Of a stretch of DNA of 64,000 nt, positions 38,562 through 50,978 are shown in pieces. Below the pieces are notes generated by a model that saw only the letters and a program-made list of their open reading frames with translations, was not told the origin of the DNA and searched no databases. A program made the translations under genes and the position numbers. This DNA is from Xiphophorus maculatus (lineage: Eukaryota; Chordata; Actinopteri; Cyprinodontiformes; Poeciliidae), in assembly GCF_002775205.1 (NCBI RefSeq), contig NC_036455.1, positions 4,006,501-4,070,500 of the forward strand, read 5' to 3'. Numbering within the stretch: position 1 is the stretch's first letter; every line of letters starts with the position of its first letter.

Positions 38562-38883
38562 GTGTGTGTGTGTGAGATGCTGGGCGAACCGAGCTTTTAA
38601 TTATGCTGTTGTTTTTCAAAAATAATTATTTCAAGTAGGAGATAATTGACATGAATGTTGGTGCAGCAAATATAGTGATAGTGAAAGTAAAATGAAAGAA
38701 ACAGAGTTTATTCCTCACCAACTAAACTGTCGTCAGGGTTTTTGTGTTAAACAAGCAGAGTAGCATCTTTTTAGATGTGGAGCATTTCATGATGATCACA
38801 CTCCTCAGATGTTTTGGGGTTATTTTTTTGTTTGGTCGGTTGGTTGGTTCAGTTGGAGTCTCATTACCAGCTAATACCTGAAT
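34870..38883. other. region downstream of snx27, no coding gene recognised
   Basis: It may include an extended snx27 3' UTR. GC-richer, repeat-poor parts lie at 34990-35220, 35760-36060 and 37400-38130. A forward CTCF-like motif is at 35842-35858. Open frames such as 37808-38131 have no recognised domain. A long GT microsatellite is at 38473-38574. Confidence 0.5.
38473..38574 (+). repeat. (GT)n microsatellite
   Basis: About 50 GT units with a single GC interruption. Long GT tracts can adopt Z-DNA and are usually highly polymorphic. Confidence 0.95.
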
Positions 38884-38955
38884 TAGAGATGCACCGGTAA
38901 GAGTTGGTGGCCGATACCAATTTTATCTGGTTTCTTTGTTCAAACTATGATTACA

Positions 38956-39587
38956 GTGGAGCCCTGGTATTCTTGAATATCCACCAAATTTACTTTAATA
39001 TGCACTAACGCTCACAGTAGAACCTTTCTTGCTACAGAGGCTGACAATCATGGTTTCCTTATCTATGCTTCTGGATTGGCTACTTTGTAAACGCCAGCCA
39101 ATAGCTGGTCAAGTAGCATTGCTCTGATATTTCAGATTCCCTGGAAAAAGTAAAACTTTTTTCCAATTATTCATATCTGAAATATTTTCTTTCAACTATT
39201 TCAGATATGCTCTATGAAGAAATCCACAAATATCAGGGTTTTTTTCCCCCAGTGTATTATAAGCCTGGTGGGCCACCAGGCTATTCATTTATTTAAGTCT
39301 TTAAGTGTTTGCATTTTTTAAAAGACTTTATAGTTGGTGTTCAGGTATTAATCTTCCAATCTTTCAATAACACATAATTATCAAGTGATATTTTAAAATT
39401 TCCTGTCAATTTTAAACATTTTTTAACTCAAAAACACGACGGGCCGGTGGATGAACGACTGCTCTAGCGCCCAACCACCAGGCTTAGCAAGTTTTCTGGG
39501 GGAAATTTGAATAGGCAAATTTTTCCGTGATCAATTTAAAGTTACATTTTTCTGAAAAATCCACAAATAGGCGGGTAACCACTGTAA
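38956..39587 (+). mobile_element. possible pogo/Tigger-like non-autonomous element
   Basis: The left end, TACAGTGGAGCCCTGGTATT, and the right end, read inverted as TACAGTGGTTACCCGCCTAT, share TACAGTGG and a pogo-like pattern. ATCCACAAATA occurs on both sides of the hAT-like insertion at 39234-39509. Confidence 0.45.
39234..39509 (+). mobile_element. about 276-bp hAT-like MITE (family F, copy 1)
   Basis: It starts CAGGGTTTTTTTCCCCCAG and ends CTGGGGGAAATTTG. A second copy at 56750-57026 has cleaner ends, CAGGGTTTCCCC and GGGGAAACCTTG. Both include TATTATAAGCCTGG, GACTTTATAGTTGGTG and AACTCAAAAACACGAC. Length and content agree closely, so this is one defined element without coding capacity. 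Confidence 0.75.
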
Positions 39588-41455
39588 AAGCATTCAAAAT
39601 GTTTCTTGTTTTTTTTTTATTTGTCCTTTAGCAGGTTTATTCCTCTGCTGCAGAGCCATGTGTTGCCATTTGACCCCAAAACAAAAACTCTTCTACAAGC
39701 AGGATTGCAAAGTCAGTAACTTTCAAAAATGTCAAATTTGAAACTTTCCTTTGTAATTATGGGAAATAGCTGGAAATAAATTACATAAATGTAACTATAT
39801 TTGTTTTGTCAGACGTCCATGTCCCATTTGCAAGTAAAACCTTTTTCCAATTAGACATATTTGGAAATACAAACAATCTGTGCCTGTGATGGAAGAGCAC
39901 ACTCTGCATGTAGGGGGCGTGGCCTCAATGTGTGCTATGTGCATGTGATTGAAGACCGGTATAAATATATTCAGACTTGCATGCATGAAAACAAGAGCTG
40001 CACTTCATTAAAAACCTTTTTCATTGTATTAATTTTACTTAAAATTGCAATTACTGTATTGGTTGTGATTAATCCACTTTTCAAAAATCACTTCTTAGTC
40101 CCATAAATTGCCATGTAAAATGTTCATTTTTGAAAGTTCCTGGATTTTTGCTAGCATGCGTACAGATCATTTCTCAAGGCAGTTTGGCACTCTTTAATTT
40201 AATAGCATAATACTTCATATTGTTTTTGAGTGTTTAATGTTTTGCCATCTTTTTTGCATTGATTGGGATTCTGATTGTTGTTTAAACTACTTGACACTTA
40301 TGAAATATGAGAGATTATGATCCTTGATCAAAACCGAATACGCTCTGACTGTTTATATGAGTAGACAGTCAAATTTTGGTAGAGTTAGAATGAAAGACTC
40401 AGTTCTCGAAGCCAGTGTGAAGCGTCCCAAGCTGGGTATTAAATGACACCTGGTTGGTACAAAACATCCTGTGACTGACGGCTCCTTTATGAATCCGACT
40501 TTTTCAAGTATGAATAGACCAAAACTGCAAAAGTACAAAATGTTGGAGACGAAATGACCAGTACAGATTCTTACTCTTCATTGGAACGCTTTGTACAAGC
40601 TTTAACAACTAACGACGTTTTAAATGAATTTTTCTAGTGCCCACTTGTAGTCTGTTGTAATTCTGTGGATGGATCGAAATGTTAATATCCTCCTAATTAT
40701 GGATTGTAATCAGTCATATTTACAACAGTCAACTGGATAAAGCAGGACCAAAAATCATTTGAATTTGGCTGTAATACAAAGTCTCTAGAAAGTAATCATA
40801 GTCAACCGATGGGTGAAACTGAAGCAATAGTCTACATAACTCATAAATTACTGAACTACACAGAAAACCGAACGTCTATAAAATGACTTGAGTACATGGA
40901 TATGAAAAGTTTTTTGTTTTTTTCTTTTCAAAATAGAAGCAGAAATGGCAGCACGTGGATGTAAAATGAGGTTTCAGTCATTAGCTAATAAGAGGGGACG
41001 TCACACTGGGTGTGTGTTTGAGATGAGTTGCTGTAAAATACATATATTATTAAATATACAGCATAAAGTTTAAAGAAGACAGTTTAAGCTGCCCTCAGTA
41101 TCTTGTAAAACTGATTAGCACAATTAGCACTTCTAATGTTAAACTTAGACTCCTACAGAATCCCGTATTTTTCATGACTGTTTGGAAGCTCAAAATGACC
41201 AAAAATGCAAGTTTGCTTCACTCCGATCAGCCATCTTGTAATCCCCGAGAACCTAACGCTATTTAATGAACAACTTAAAGTTTCCTTTTAATAACTTCTT
41301 TCAACGTATGTGGTTGAAAATAGCTTGAAGTCTTCTGACATCCACACTGAAGAGTGTTGTTATTATGACTTGTATAGTTTTTTTATAGTCTCTTCACTAA
41401 CTGGGAAAAAATAGATTTCTGTCCTTTTCGCCCAGTTCTTCTCGGTGCATCTCTA

Positions 41456-44400
41456 GTGCAAACTCAGTATTCATCCAGATCAGATCAGTGTTTGCATCTT
41501 TTACCTTTAATTAAGATGACAGGTGGATGTGTTTATAAAAATATTTGCCTACTTAAAGTTATCTGTTAACTGCTTTGAAAGGTTTTCCAAAGCAGCAGGA
41601 AGACGCTGACACATAAAAAAAAAAAAAAAATTTAAACTTCTTCATCACTAAGGTGTTGTTTAAAGAGTCCTAACAAAAGAAGCGGACTCGTTTTTCTCCA
41701 ACTCAGAGCCTTTTATTTATTGAAATCTGCTTTACGAAGCAGATTTCGTAAAGATTGGTGGATTTCCCGTGCTTCAACCGTTGAGGCGCTTATTCAGCTG
41801 CGCGGAAGACTACCTAAACACAAACGGTGGTTAAAAGACATGCGGTTTCTCATTTAATAAGTGTATAAAGACTACAATTAACTCAAGCTAAAAAATAAAA
41901 AAAAAACTATAAGGTTTTATATTTAAAAAGGTCTTTGAAGGTTTACTAACCAGTATAAATACATGAAAAAGAAGAAAAAAGTTTTAAAAATGTTGTGTAG
42001 AGTAATAAATTGTAACAATATTTTAAATAAAGTTCTATATATTGAGAAGAAAATAGTGACTGCGTGCATTTATTTCCTTTCTCTTGGGCATTAACAGTGT
42101 TTCTTGCTTCCAGTGGGATTGTTTTCATCGTTGTATGGATTCTCTTCCCGTCCAGCGAGACCTCACTAAACTCAACACTATAAAACAATGAAGCAGCAGC
42201 AGCGCTCATCTGGGAACATATTACCCTCCTAGAGGAGACGAGCATGCAGTGACTGTCTTTTTCATTGCTTTAGTGTGATAAAAATCTAACATAAATCAAA
42301 TGCATAACTCATTAGGCGTCTCTTTGAGGTGCCAATCATTGTGATGTTGATTTAATGCAAATGATTGTCACCGTTTTGCAAAGATGTCATTTGTTCATGT
42401 GTGTGTGGCTTTTATGCAAAGCAGTTTATGCTGTTTATGTTGAGCTGGGCTCACACTGAAGCGGCTTTGACGGCATCATTTCAGTCGTCTCAACACTTTT
42501 TCCCACCACAGCCTGGAGTATGAGAAATGAAACGGGGCTGATCATGACGAGCATCAGATACGACAGCAGGTTGGCAGGATGGATTTTATCTTGAACAGAT
42601 TCTGAGATGAACAGAAAGTTTATCTTTTTTTGGAGCAGAGGACAGACTCTGATGCTGTGCTCTTTCCTTATTGTTTTTACCGTCCACCTCACATGACAAA
42701 CTCACATGTCCTGCCTGCAAACGGCCCCAGCAGGTTGATCCGCCAGGGAGAAGTGCTTTGCAGTAGATTACAGGTCCAGAGGCCATGCGCTGTGGTGTGC
42801 AGACCTGCAGGCACATTATCCCGGCAGAGGCAAGATGACATTTTGATGTGCACGTGCTGCACAGGTTTTCAGAGTGCTGCTGCACTCCGAAGGGAAGAAA
42901 TGGCAGACTTGGAGGAGGGATTTTAAAAAATAAATAACTCTGAGGCTGCTGGTGTGCCACATGCAAGACATTATGCTCAGGTTAATGTCTTGCATGTCTC
43001 ATTGGAGCCGTTTCTCAAGCTGATGCTACGTGGCCATTTAAGTTCAAACACCTTTTGAAGCTTTAGGTTTGCTTTTTGTTGACGACCCTTCATTATTGAT
43101 GTTAGAAACGTACAATTACGAGGCTAATTTAAACACGCCAGCTGCAATAAGACTACTGTATACTGATAGCAATAAGTGTTTCTCATTTACCCTTGAAATT
43201 ATTAACATCAGGGCACAATGTTCTGGTTTTTGAGGTCTTGGCCTACTTCAGGATGTGAGACAGGTTTTATTTAAGGGATTTCTATTCCACAGGCGTTATA
43301 ACAATAAAACTTTGGTGTGAAATGAATCCAGTTAATGTAAGTAATCAGTTATTTAATCATCTTTAGAAAGGGGGGCAGGGTCATATTTTACATAGGTCCA
43401 GGTTGCTTTTTGATAGTTGGGCCCATAAAAATGTTCTAAAAAAAATCTAATTTGGAAACTTTATGACCCCAATTTAGCTCCACAGTTTCTCTCTTATAGT
43501 CATTTTTCGAAAGTGCTTTGTTTCTTTACTTTAGATGACAGAAGAAAACAGAGACATTAGACTTTTATTTGATGCTCTGAAACGATGCATCGAACTTTTG
43601 TTTCGATGTGACAAACAAAAGTAAGAAACAGAGGAAACCTGTAAGGGAACCGAATCAGAGTCGATTGGTGGCCGGGTTGTTTGCACTTTGGTTCTTAGCT
43701 ACAACTCACAGAAAGAAACAATTAGCAGCCATGCTGGAAACAGATGAGCCTTTCTGTCTGTGAATATTGCAAACATCTCTAAATGGGAATTATCCCTATA
43801 ACGTGAAAAACAAAAACTAGTGAGTAAAACCTTTATTTGTAGCATTTCCATTTATATTTTATTTAACTGGAGTTTCTACTACATTCATTCACTTTCTTCT
43901 TATTTTATAATGAAGTAATGAGTCAACTTTTTTTGCATTTTTAAATGAATTATAATCACAGCTAAAGAAATCCTAGTACTTCTTTCCGCCATTGTTCACT
44001 GACACTCCAGCAGAAAGTTTGATATCTGCTCTAAATAATTTAACACCAGGAACAAGTTGAGGCTTAATGGGGATCTCCAGCTGCTGTTTAAGGAGGTGAA
44101 AGCAAAACATCCTCGTCTTACAACAGGAACACCTCTCCTCCGAAAAGAGCCTCTAATTTTTCCTGTCAGACTGGAATAATGACCTCAGAGCTGCTGCTTA
44201 TCTAGTGGTCACACCTGAGGAAAAATGTGTCAAGTCCACTTATTGTCCACTTGTCTTGAAGCTCCTGTGCGGGAGTCTCTCCAAAACGAGTTACCTCCGG
44301 CACTCTTCTTCTTCTTCTTCTGTTGGAGTCAATTATTCTTTCTTCCCTGTGTCCTCGCTTGGTGTGCAAAGCCAGTAGCTTCTCCTTGTGCTGAATCTAG

Positions 44401-44948
44401 AATCTTAAATAACATTATGTAACCGCGCCTCCCTTACCCCCTGCTCCCCTCTCTGAGCTTGCATAATCACATATATTTGCTCAGAACCGAACCAGAAGAC
44501 TCGGATTATCTCTGTTTATTTTAGCTCTTTGAGAAAAATCCATAGCACTTACACAGAATTACAGCATTTTCCCCGGAGGAGCGCTGAACATGAATATTCC
44601 CTCTAACTAACGCGAGTATCACAAGATTTTAAATGCATGCCAAGTTGTGTTTGTTATTCAAATATGACTTCCAGAATGGCATTAAAAAAAAAAGAACTAC
44701 TACTTTGCCTTCCCGCCACAGCAGTCAGTGTTCGTTTTTCTGTAACATTTATTATCAGTGACTCCATAAAATTGGCCGTATGGATGATCCATCTTCACTG
44801 AATTTTATCAGGCAGATCCATCACATCATATTAAAGCCCATAACATCTCAGGCTGACTCTCCTGGGAACATTACGCTACGTAGAGACGCCAGACTCTTTA
44901 CCCATTAGGTTCACCATGTTTGTCTCTCTGCTGCTGGTTTGTGTTGCC
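41456..44948. other. intergenic region with no recognised gene
   Basis: The sequence is mixed AT-rich and unique-looking. Two short perfect inverted repeats (41722-41747 and 42959-42997) are the only clear structures. Open frames at 42435-42966 on both strands overlap each other and have no recognised domain. Confidence 0.5.
42959..42997 (+). repeat. perfect 15-bp inverted repeat with 9-base loop
   Basis: ACATGCAAGACATTA pairs perfectly with TAATGTCTTGCATGT across the loop TGCTCAGGT. It is not at the end of any element I can recognise. Confidence 0.85.
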
Positions 44949-45172
44949 TTTGACCTGCTGCAGCATCATCCAGAAGAAACATCCTGGATGATGCTGCAGC
45001 GTGAACGTGGAGACCGAGGTCACATTATGGAAAACAGGAAGAGAACGAGTGTAGGCTGACTTTGACCTGCTGCAGCATCATCCAGAAGAAACATCCTGGA
45101 TGATGCTGCAGCGTGAACGTGGAGACCGAGGTCACATTATGGAAAACAGGAAGAGAACGAGTGTAGGCTGAC
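44949..45172 (+). repeat. perfect tandem duplication of a 112-bp unit containing a hairpin
   Basis: Copies 44949-45060 and 45061-45172 look identical at all 112 positions. Each contains a 17-bp perfect inverted repeat, GCTGCAGCATCATCCAG and its complement, separated by a 10-base loop (copy 1: 44957-44973 and 44984-45000). Identity implies a very recent duplication or an assembly artefact. Confidence 0.9.
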
Positions 45173-45702
45173 TTTTTTTTTCCCCCACAGTCATTTGTTT
45201 TTCTCATCTGGAGAGATGCATGTTAGTAAATCAGAATCACCGGAAAAGCATTATTGTATCACTCAAAAGGTAAAACGTTTATGCCATGAATGTAATTTGT
45301 GTTCATTTTGACGATTACGACCTTCAGGTAATGAAACTCCAGCGTCAGGTTTCTCAGAAAACTTTGAATCGAAAAGCTTTACACTGGTAAAAAAAATATA
45401 TATATATATTTTAATGCACAATTGCTGGACTATGTTCATATTCTGTACAGTATTTGTGCTCAGTGCAGTGAATATTTTATCCATAAACATCTCAAGGCTG
45501 CAGTTATCCCTTTTTTCCTTTCACTCAACGTTTACATGTTTGTCCTTCATGTTTTAGATACTGTATTTCCCGCATCAAATGAATGCATCACCTCCTCAGC
45601 ATGTTATTAAGTGCCGCAGAAGCCTGACAATCACCCTTTTATTGAAGTCAGATGTGCGAATTAAGGGAAACATTGAAAACATGAAGCATTTTCTGAAATA
45701 TG

Positions 45703-45977
45703 TACCTCTCTGGAAAAAAATGAAGAGTCCACTGCAGTGAACCCCATTAGAAACCTGGTTATTCCACCAAATACTCATTTCTGAACTCTTCCTGAGTTAA
45801 AACATTAGTTTTGTTGTTTCTAAATCAATATGAACTTGTTTTCTTTGCATTATTTGAGGTCTGAAAGCTCTGAATCGCTTTGGTTATTTTGACCATTTCT
45901 CATTTTCTGCTAATAAATGCCAAACCTTTGCTTATAATTTCAGAGACATGTTGTCAGTAGTTCATAGAATAGCCTAG
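45703..45977 (+). mobile_element. TA-flanked inverted-repeat element (family B, copy 2), right-truncated
   Basis: It begins TACCTCTCTGGAAAAAAATG and then follows the copy at 8494 closely (for example TTTCTGAACTCTTCCTGAGT). The match stops after CAGTAGTTCATAGAATA, so the right inverted repeat is missing. Confidence 0.75.
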
Positions 45978-46029
45978 CCTTAAATCCAATTGAGGTGACC
46001 TTAAGCATTTACAAAAAAACACCCAGAGT

Positions 46030-46450
46030 TGCTTAAAGTGGATCTATTATTCAAAATTCACATTTTGAATGTTTTTGTACATTTAGTTTGGTCTCAACTG
46101 CTTCTAAAAACAGCCCAGGCACTTAAAAAAACCACCCAACTAATTTTTTGATGTCTGAAAAATTAGCTTTTTCAAAGTCCTCCCAATTATTAAGTTACAA
46201 TCACTGGTCACTGTTCTGTTACCTAGCAACCGTAGCCGAGCCCAGCTCTGTTACCTAGCTGTTTTTACAGCTCTATGCGCTGTACAATGGCAACTGGATA
46301 AGACAAATGTTTTGTTGTTGACTTACCATTCAGAAACCACTTGATGCATTCTTGTTGGTTGTGCAGGAGGCTCCATTTCTGCTTTTCAAAGATATATGGT
46401 TGCATAATTGCGCATCCGATTGCAGCCATTTTCTCATGAGTGTAAATGTT
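46030..46450 (-). repeat. interspersed repeat with X-box-like site (family C, copy 2)
   Basis: This is the inverse of the unit at 2838-3440 and 54413-54960. Shared parts include GTTACCTAGCAAC, the ATGGCTGCAA-type segment and the GTGCAGGAGGC-type segment. Confidence 0.65.
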
Positions 46451-48384
46451 GAGTTAGAGGTCTTGAGACCAGCAGTGGATTATTTAGATTTCAAGTGACA
46501 AGAGGCACTAAAACAGCTCAAAATAGACAGAACTGAGCAAACTAAAATCTCATTATCCAAGACTGATTTTGTAGGAAAAAAAAGAATTAATGAACATTTT
46601 ATTTAACAAAATGCTGTAAACAAGAGCAATGTAAAGCACCAAATATTTATAGAAATAAGAGACATTTACTTTATCACATGGAGCCAGGTTGGTTTGAATA
46701 GCTTCTTTTTCACCTAATAAATGAAATCATCATTTGAAAACTACTTCTTTTCTTTTTTGGATCTACTAAAGTTTATAAACATTTATTTATACCAAACAGC
46801 AAAAACAGAATAACTCTGTAAAGGAGTCACTACAGACTGATTGGCTGCAACGGGCCAGTGTCCCACTGGGTGAACACCTCATATCCACTTAATCCTGTGA
46901 CCACAGCGGCCCGAGCAGGTTAAAGGACAGTCTGTAAAACCAGTGAATACAGTCAGGCAGGATTAATCAGGCCTAACGACACATCTGTAGGCATTAGGCT
47001 CGCAGGGAGAGGAGGGCATCAATCAACGTCTGGAGAATCTCCCTCTCTCTGCTTCTCGTCAGCTCTATCGACCGGCGCTTTGGGCCTCTGGTAATTAAAA
47101 GGCATTGATCGAAACCTCAGCCGCAAGATTGTTGGTACACAAGCATGCAGCCGCAGCGCGTCGTAGCGGGACTTTTAGAGCGGGAACAGGTGTGCTAACA
47201 CACCGGCTGGCTGCTTTAACATTGTACAATTAGTATTTTATGGATTGGTTGTGCGCAAGGTGTTTGAGTTTGCCAAAAGTTTGTCTTCCTACACTGGCTC
47301 TGGTTTGTAAAATGTGCAGTAATTAAATCTTTGAGAGCTGCAAGAGGCTGGTTAACCCCTGTAGTAAATAAGAGTAAGTTTGGGGGTAAAAAATAAGTAA
47401 AAAACACGCTTAAGTGTGTGCGTACGGCAAACCCGTAGGCTCATCTTCCCCACGGACACCCACAGCCTCCCTCTCCTTTTTTATTCCATCTGAGTGAACA
47501 CAGTAAATCTAAGTGCTGCCAGATTGCTGGCGCTGCACATTTTTCCACCGTCGAGTTAGCTCATCAGGCAGGGAGCCTTGGCCAGCCTGAATGAGGACCG
47601 GTGCACTACTATAAATACACCGGTGACTCTTTACTCTTCCTGGCACACTGACTGAGTGACACAGTGAAGGCCGCGCATAAACTCCATTCCCCTCAATGGG
47701 CGTGTGGACGCACAGAGATATGTCTCTAATTTCTGTTTATTTCTGGAGTATATATTTCTCCCTCTGGGTGTGATAAAGTGCAGCGACCTTTAATTTGATG
47801 CCGGTGACTGAGTTATACTTGTCTGGGCGCACATCTCCGCTGCCACCGTCCTCCCATAAATCTGATGAATTACCCAGGATGCCACTCTTTCCTCTATTAA
47901 CCCTCCCTTCCTCTTCTGCCCTTCCCCAGTATTTCCCCCCCACCTCTTTTCCTTCCTGAACTAGCGATCAATTAAGATCCTGTCCAGCTCCCACCGACAC
48001 ATAAGCACTTCCTGTCCTTCTCTTTTCCCCTCACTGTTATTTTTCTCCTCTTTTTGGGTGTCAGGATAGTCACAAGGCAGGAATATAAGCACTGGAGACG
48101 TAGGAAAAAGAGAGAATATTTTATTTTCTCTGTACAGATGTGAGTGTCAGCATGTGCTCAAAGGAGAGTAACCTTTAACAAACCCTCAGGCAGGAAGTTT
48201 ACTTTCTCCCTGCTTGTGGAATTGAGTTAGAAGAAGAAGAGACAGAAAAGTCAGCAGAAGAAGAGAGGCACTCTTCACTTTGAAGTGAGACGGAGACAGG
48301 AATGTAGCTAACGTAGTTGGCTTAATCCATCCATATTGTCCGTGAGATTGGGTAGAGAAGTTCAGATCTTTCTTTCAGCAGCGA

Positions 48385-48690
48385 TGCAAGTTACCGATTA
48401 ATTATTAATTTAAAGTTGATTAATCAACTAACAATTAATTGATAAGCGGCCATTTTCTTTACAACCTGAGTTTTCTCTTGTATCAAGAGGGCTGAATATC
48501 TTTCCATAACATGAAGGGCTAAATTTGCTGAATTAAAAGAAAACATTATTAGATACTGACTGAATAAACTTTCTCACATTAATAAACTCAGACATATTTA
48601 TAAAATGTAACAAAACAGGAACATCTAAGTTGCTAAACAGGAAAATAAAAGATAAAAAGAATATAATACGTGAAATACTTAATCCCCCAT
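48385..48690. repeat. AT-rich repeat fragment (family D-like)
   Basis: Alternating ATTAATTA and GATTAATCAACTAACAATTA sequence resembles the ends of the family D units; the remainder is only weakly similar. Confidence 0.4.
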
Positions 48691-49087
48691 GTACTTTTGT
48701 GAAGTGCCGCCTGTCACTGCTCTAGATTGAAGGAAAGTTAAAACTTCACTCCATAAAGTGCATTAACTCACCAGCCCTCAAAATCGACCGCGCTTCTTCC
48801 AATCCTTACAATTTTTCTGCGTTATTCGGCCCGTTTTTCTGTCATTTCACCTGTTCCTTCATAGAAGATTTAATCATTTTCGAATGAGAAGTTGCTCTCC
48901 TACGCAGCTAGGCTGAATGAGCGCTATTAAGGTGAAACTTAAGGCGCTTGTTGATTGTTTATAGTTTCAAAACAGACCCGCATAAAGAGTGATATAACGG
49001 AAACCTTTTGGACCATTTCTCTTTCCCGTTCTGCTGTAGCTCCGCCATCTTTAATCCTGTAACAACGGCTCCGGTTAAGGATTACCA

Positions 49088-49102
49088 TGCGCCCTCTGCT
49101 GG
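49088..49102 (-). promoter_or_regulatory. CTCF-like motif, reverse
   Basis: TGCGCCCTCTGCTGG reads on the minus strand as CCAGCAGAGGGCGCA, a full match to the CTCF core consensus. Confidence 0.45.
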
Positions 49103-49189
49103 ATGGCGTCCAAACTGCTACACTTTTAAGTCAATAATTCCCCAAAATATATTTAAAAATACTGCTATTTTATTTATAAGTAAAGTAAA

Positions 49190-49425
49190 ATAGCAGTGTA
49201 ACAGGACACTTTAATTTTTAATATGGAAAAATTTTTTTGTTCCACTGGCAGATTATTTCACTAGAACGTTTTCATCAATGTTAAGGAATTATTGACTTAA
49301 AACTAGTTCCTTTTTGTTGCTTGTAGCTTGTAAGTTAGTTGTGTCCTATTTGAAGTGTACTGTACTAAGATATTTGGACTAGACCAAAAATACTTGGTAA
49401 GATTATTGTGTTTTTGTAGTGCAGA
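49190..49425 (-). mobile_element. MITE-like repeat (family E, copy 2)
   Basis: It is inverted relative to the units at 31155 and 58873. Shared parts include GTACTAAGATATTTGGACTA, GACCAAAAATACTTGGTAAG and GTTCCACTGGCAGATTATTT. Confidence 0.7.
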
Positions 49426-49721
49426 AGTTCATTTCAGCCACTTTAATCTGGGATGAAATTAGGTTACACTTGGAATGGTTGTTGGACCATGAATGGACCG
49501 ATAAATTGAGAGTTTCCTTCACTTTGACAGGTTGAAGCATAACTAATAATACTGCAGACTTGGCAGCTATATCCTTGGTATCTTGTCATGGACAAGACAC
49601 CAAGATACACGATCTCACTCACGAGCTTGGCTTTGATCTGGGAACACGTATTTAGAAATACAATCTCCAGATAACCTTTCAAAGTCTCACAAAATGCTTC
49701 AGGGGGACATGATTGTATCCA

Positions 49722-50130
49722 GGGATGGGTGATATGGACAAAGTTTCATCAGGATATTTGGTAGTACTATTGGGATAACGATAAACATGACAATACTATT
49801 TATTTTTTGCAATAAAAAAAATCCTGAAAACACACCGCTCTTATAAATCATAGCCATTTGTAATACATGTCTTCAGGACATAAGTCACAAATAAGTATGA
49901 TATGCATTACTAAACTGCACACAGTATTTGCATTTACTCATATTTTCACTTGTATTCTTATTTATTGATCTCATTGGTGGAGAAAATGGTAAAAAATATA
50001 AATTACGACAATATGAACAGCTTTGGGGGAGTTGAAACATCATTAATTGAAATTTATTGTGAAAAAAAGAACTAAAACTTTTTATAAGAAATTTAGCACG
50101 ATAAAGAAAAAGCAATACGATAAATGCCCC
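49722..50130 (+). mobile_element. AT-rich interspersed element (family A, copy 2)
   Basis: It aligns with copies at 5567 and 58562: GCCATTTGTAATACATG, AAACATCATTAATTGAAATT and ATAAGAAATTTAGCACGATA. This copy also retains a GGGATGGGTGATATGG start. Confidence 0.75.
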
Positions 50131-50978
50131 ACAACTACTTGTAGCTTTTCTCCAGGTTCACAAAATGAATGTAGATTTAACTCGAAACTCCGAATATTCC
50201 TTCAACAACTCCTCAATCGTCTGGAGAAACCTTTTCTGCAACTTCTAGCTTAAGCGTTCCCAGGAAAACTACAAAAATATTCATGGTTTACTTAAATAAA
50301 TCAAAGTGGCAATAAATGTGGATATATATCGCTATATCCTATGAAAACCCCAAACAGCAAATCTATCCAACACCAATAAACACAGCCCGTGAGGCTAAGA
50401 GCTGAGATTTATTTTCCTCCTGTCATAACATGATTAGAAGCTCATTAATAAGCCACACATTGCACTGGTCATGTTTTCCTATTAGGATGAATGGAGGCGC
50501 TCCTGTTTTATTCCCAATCAGTCCCACATACATCATCCAGCTGCTGTAAAAACTCTCCAGAGCTTCAGATGTAAATTAATCTGCAGCTGAAACGTTGAGG
50601 GACGTTTGCTGATACTGCAATACGCAGCATTTCTGTTCACTATTTAATGAAATCAAACTGGATTTGTTGATGTAACAAAAATATTTCTCATAATGCCAAT
50701 CTCTAATTTTAAAAGTTTTTCTTGTTTTGCTTTGTTTGCTTCTTCTATAACAATTAGATTTTGTATCTTTGCTGGCAGTTTGAAGGTAGTTTATTTAGTG
50801 ACTGGTACACTTTGGGAATAAAATAGAAAAGAAATACAGGTCAGTTGTTTACTTCGTCTGAGATTGTTGTTTTATTTTAAGCTGAATCTCTTTTTTCTTA
50901 TTGGAAACTGATATTCAGTACGGTAATCCTTAACATTAAAATCAAGTTAGTTTTTTGTGACACATCAACCCGAAGATA

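Larger units (their letters stand above)
38884..41455 (+). mobile_element. possible hAT-like element bounded by TAGAGATGCACCG inverted ends
   Basis: TAGAGATGCACCG at 38884 is mirrored by CGGTGCATCTCTA ending at 41455, with weaker similarity further in (GTAAGAG against AGAAGAA). TAGRGATGCACCG ends occur on fish hAT-type elements. The 2.57-kb interior has no readable transposase and contains other inserted elements. No target duplication can be seen, so the two ends may instead belong to separate fragments. Confidence 0.45.

Noticed and set aside
38398-38625. Open frames of alternating Cys-Val or Thr-His
   Set aside because: They are translations of the GT microsatellite.
42586-42966. Overlapping open frames on both strands near 42.6-42.9 kb
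   Set aside because: Mutually overlapping, no domain, no exon signals.
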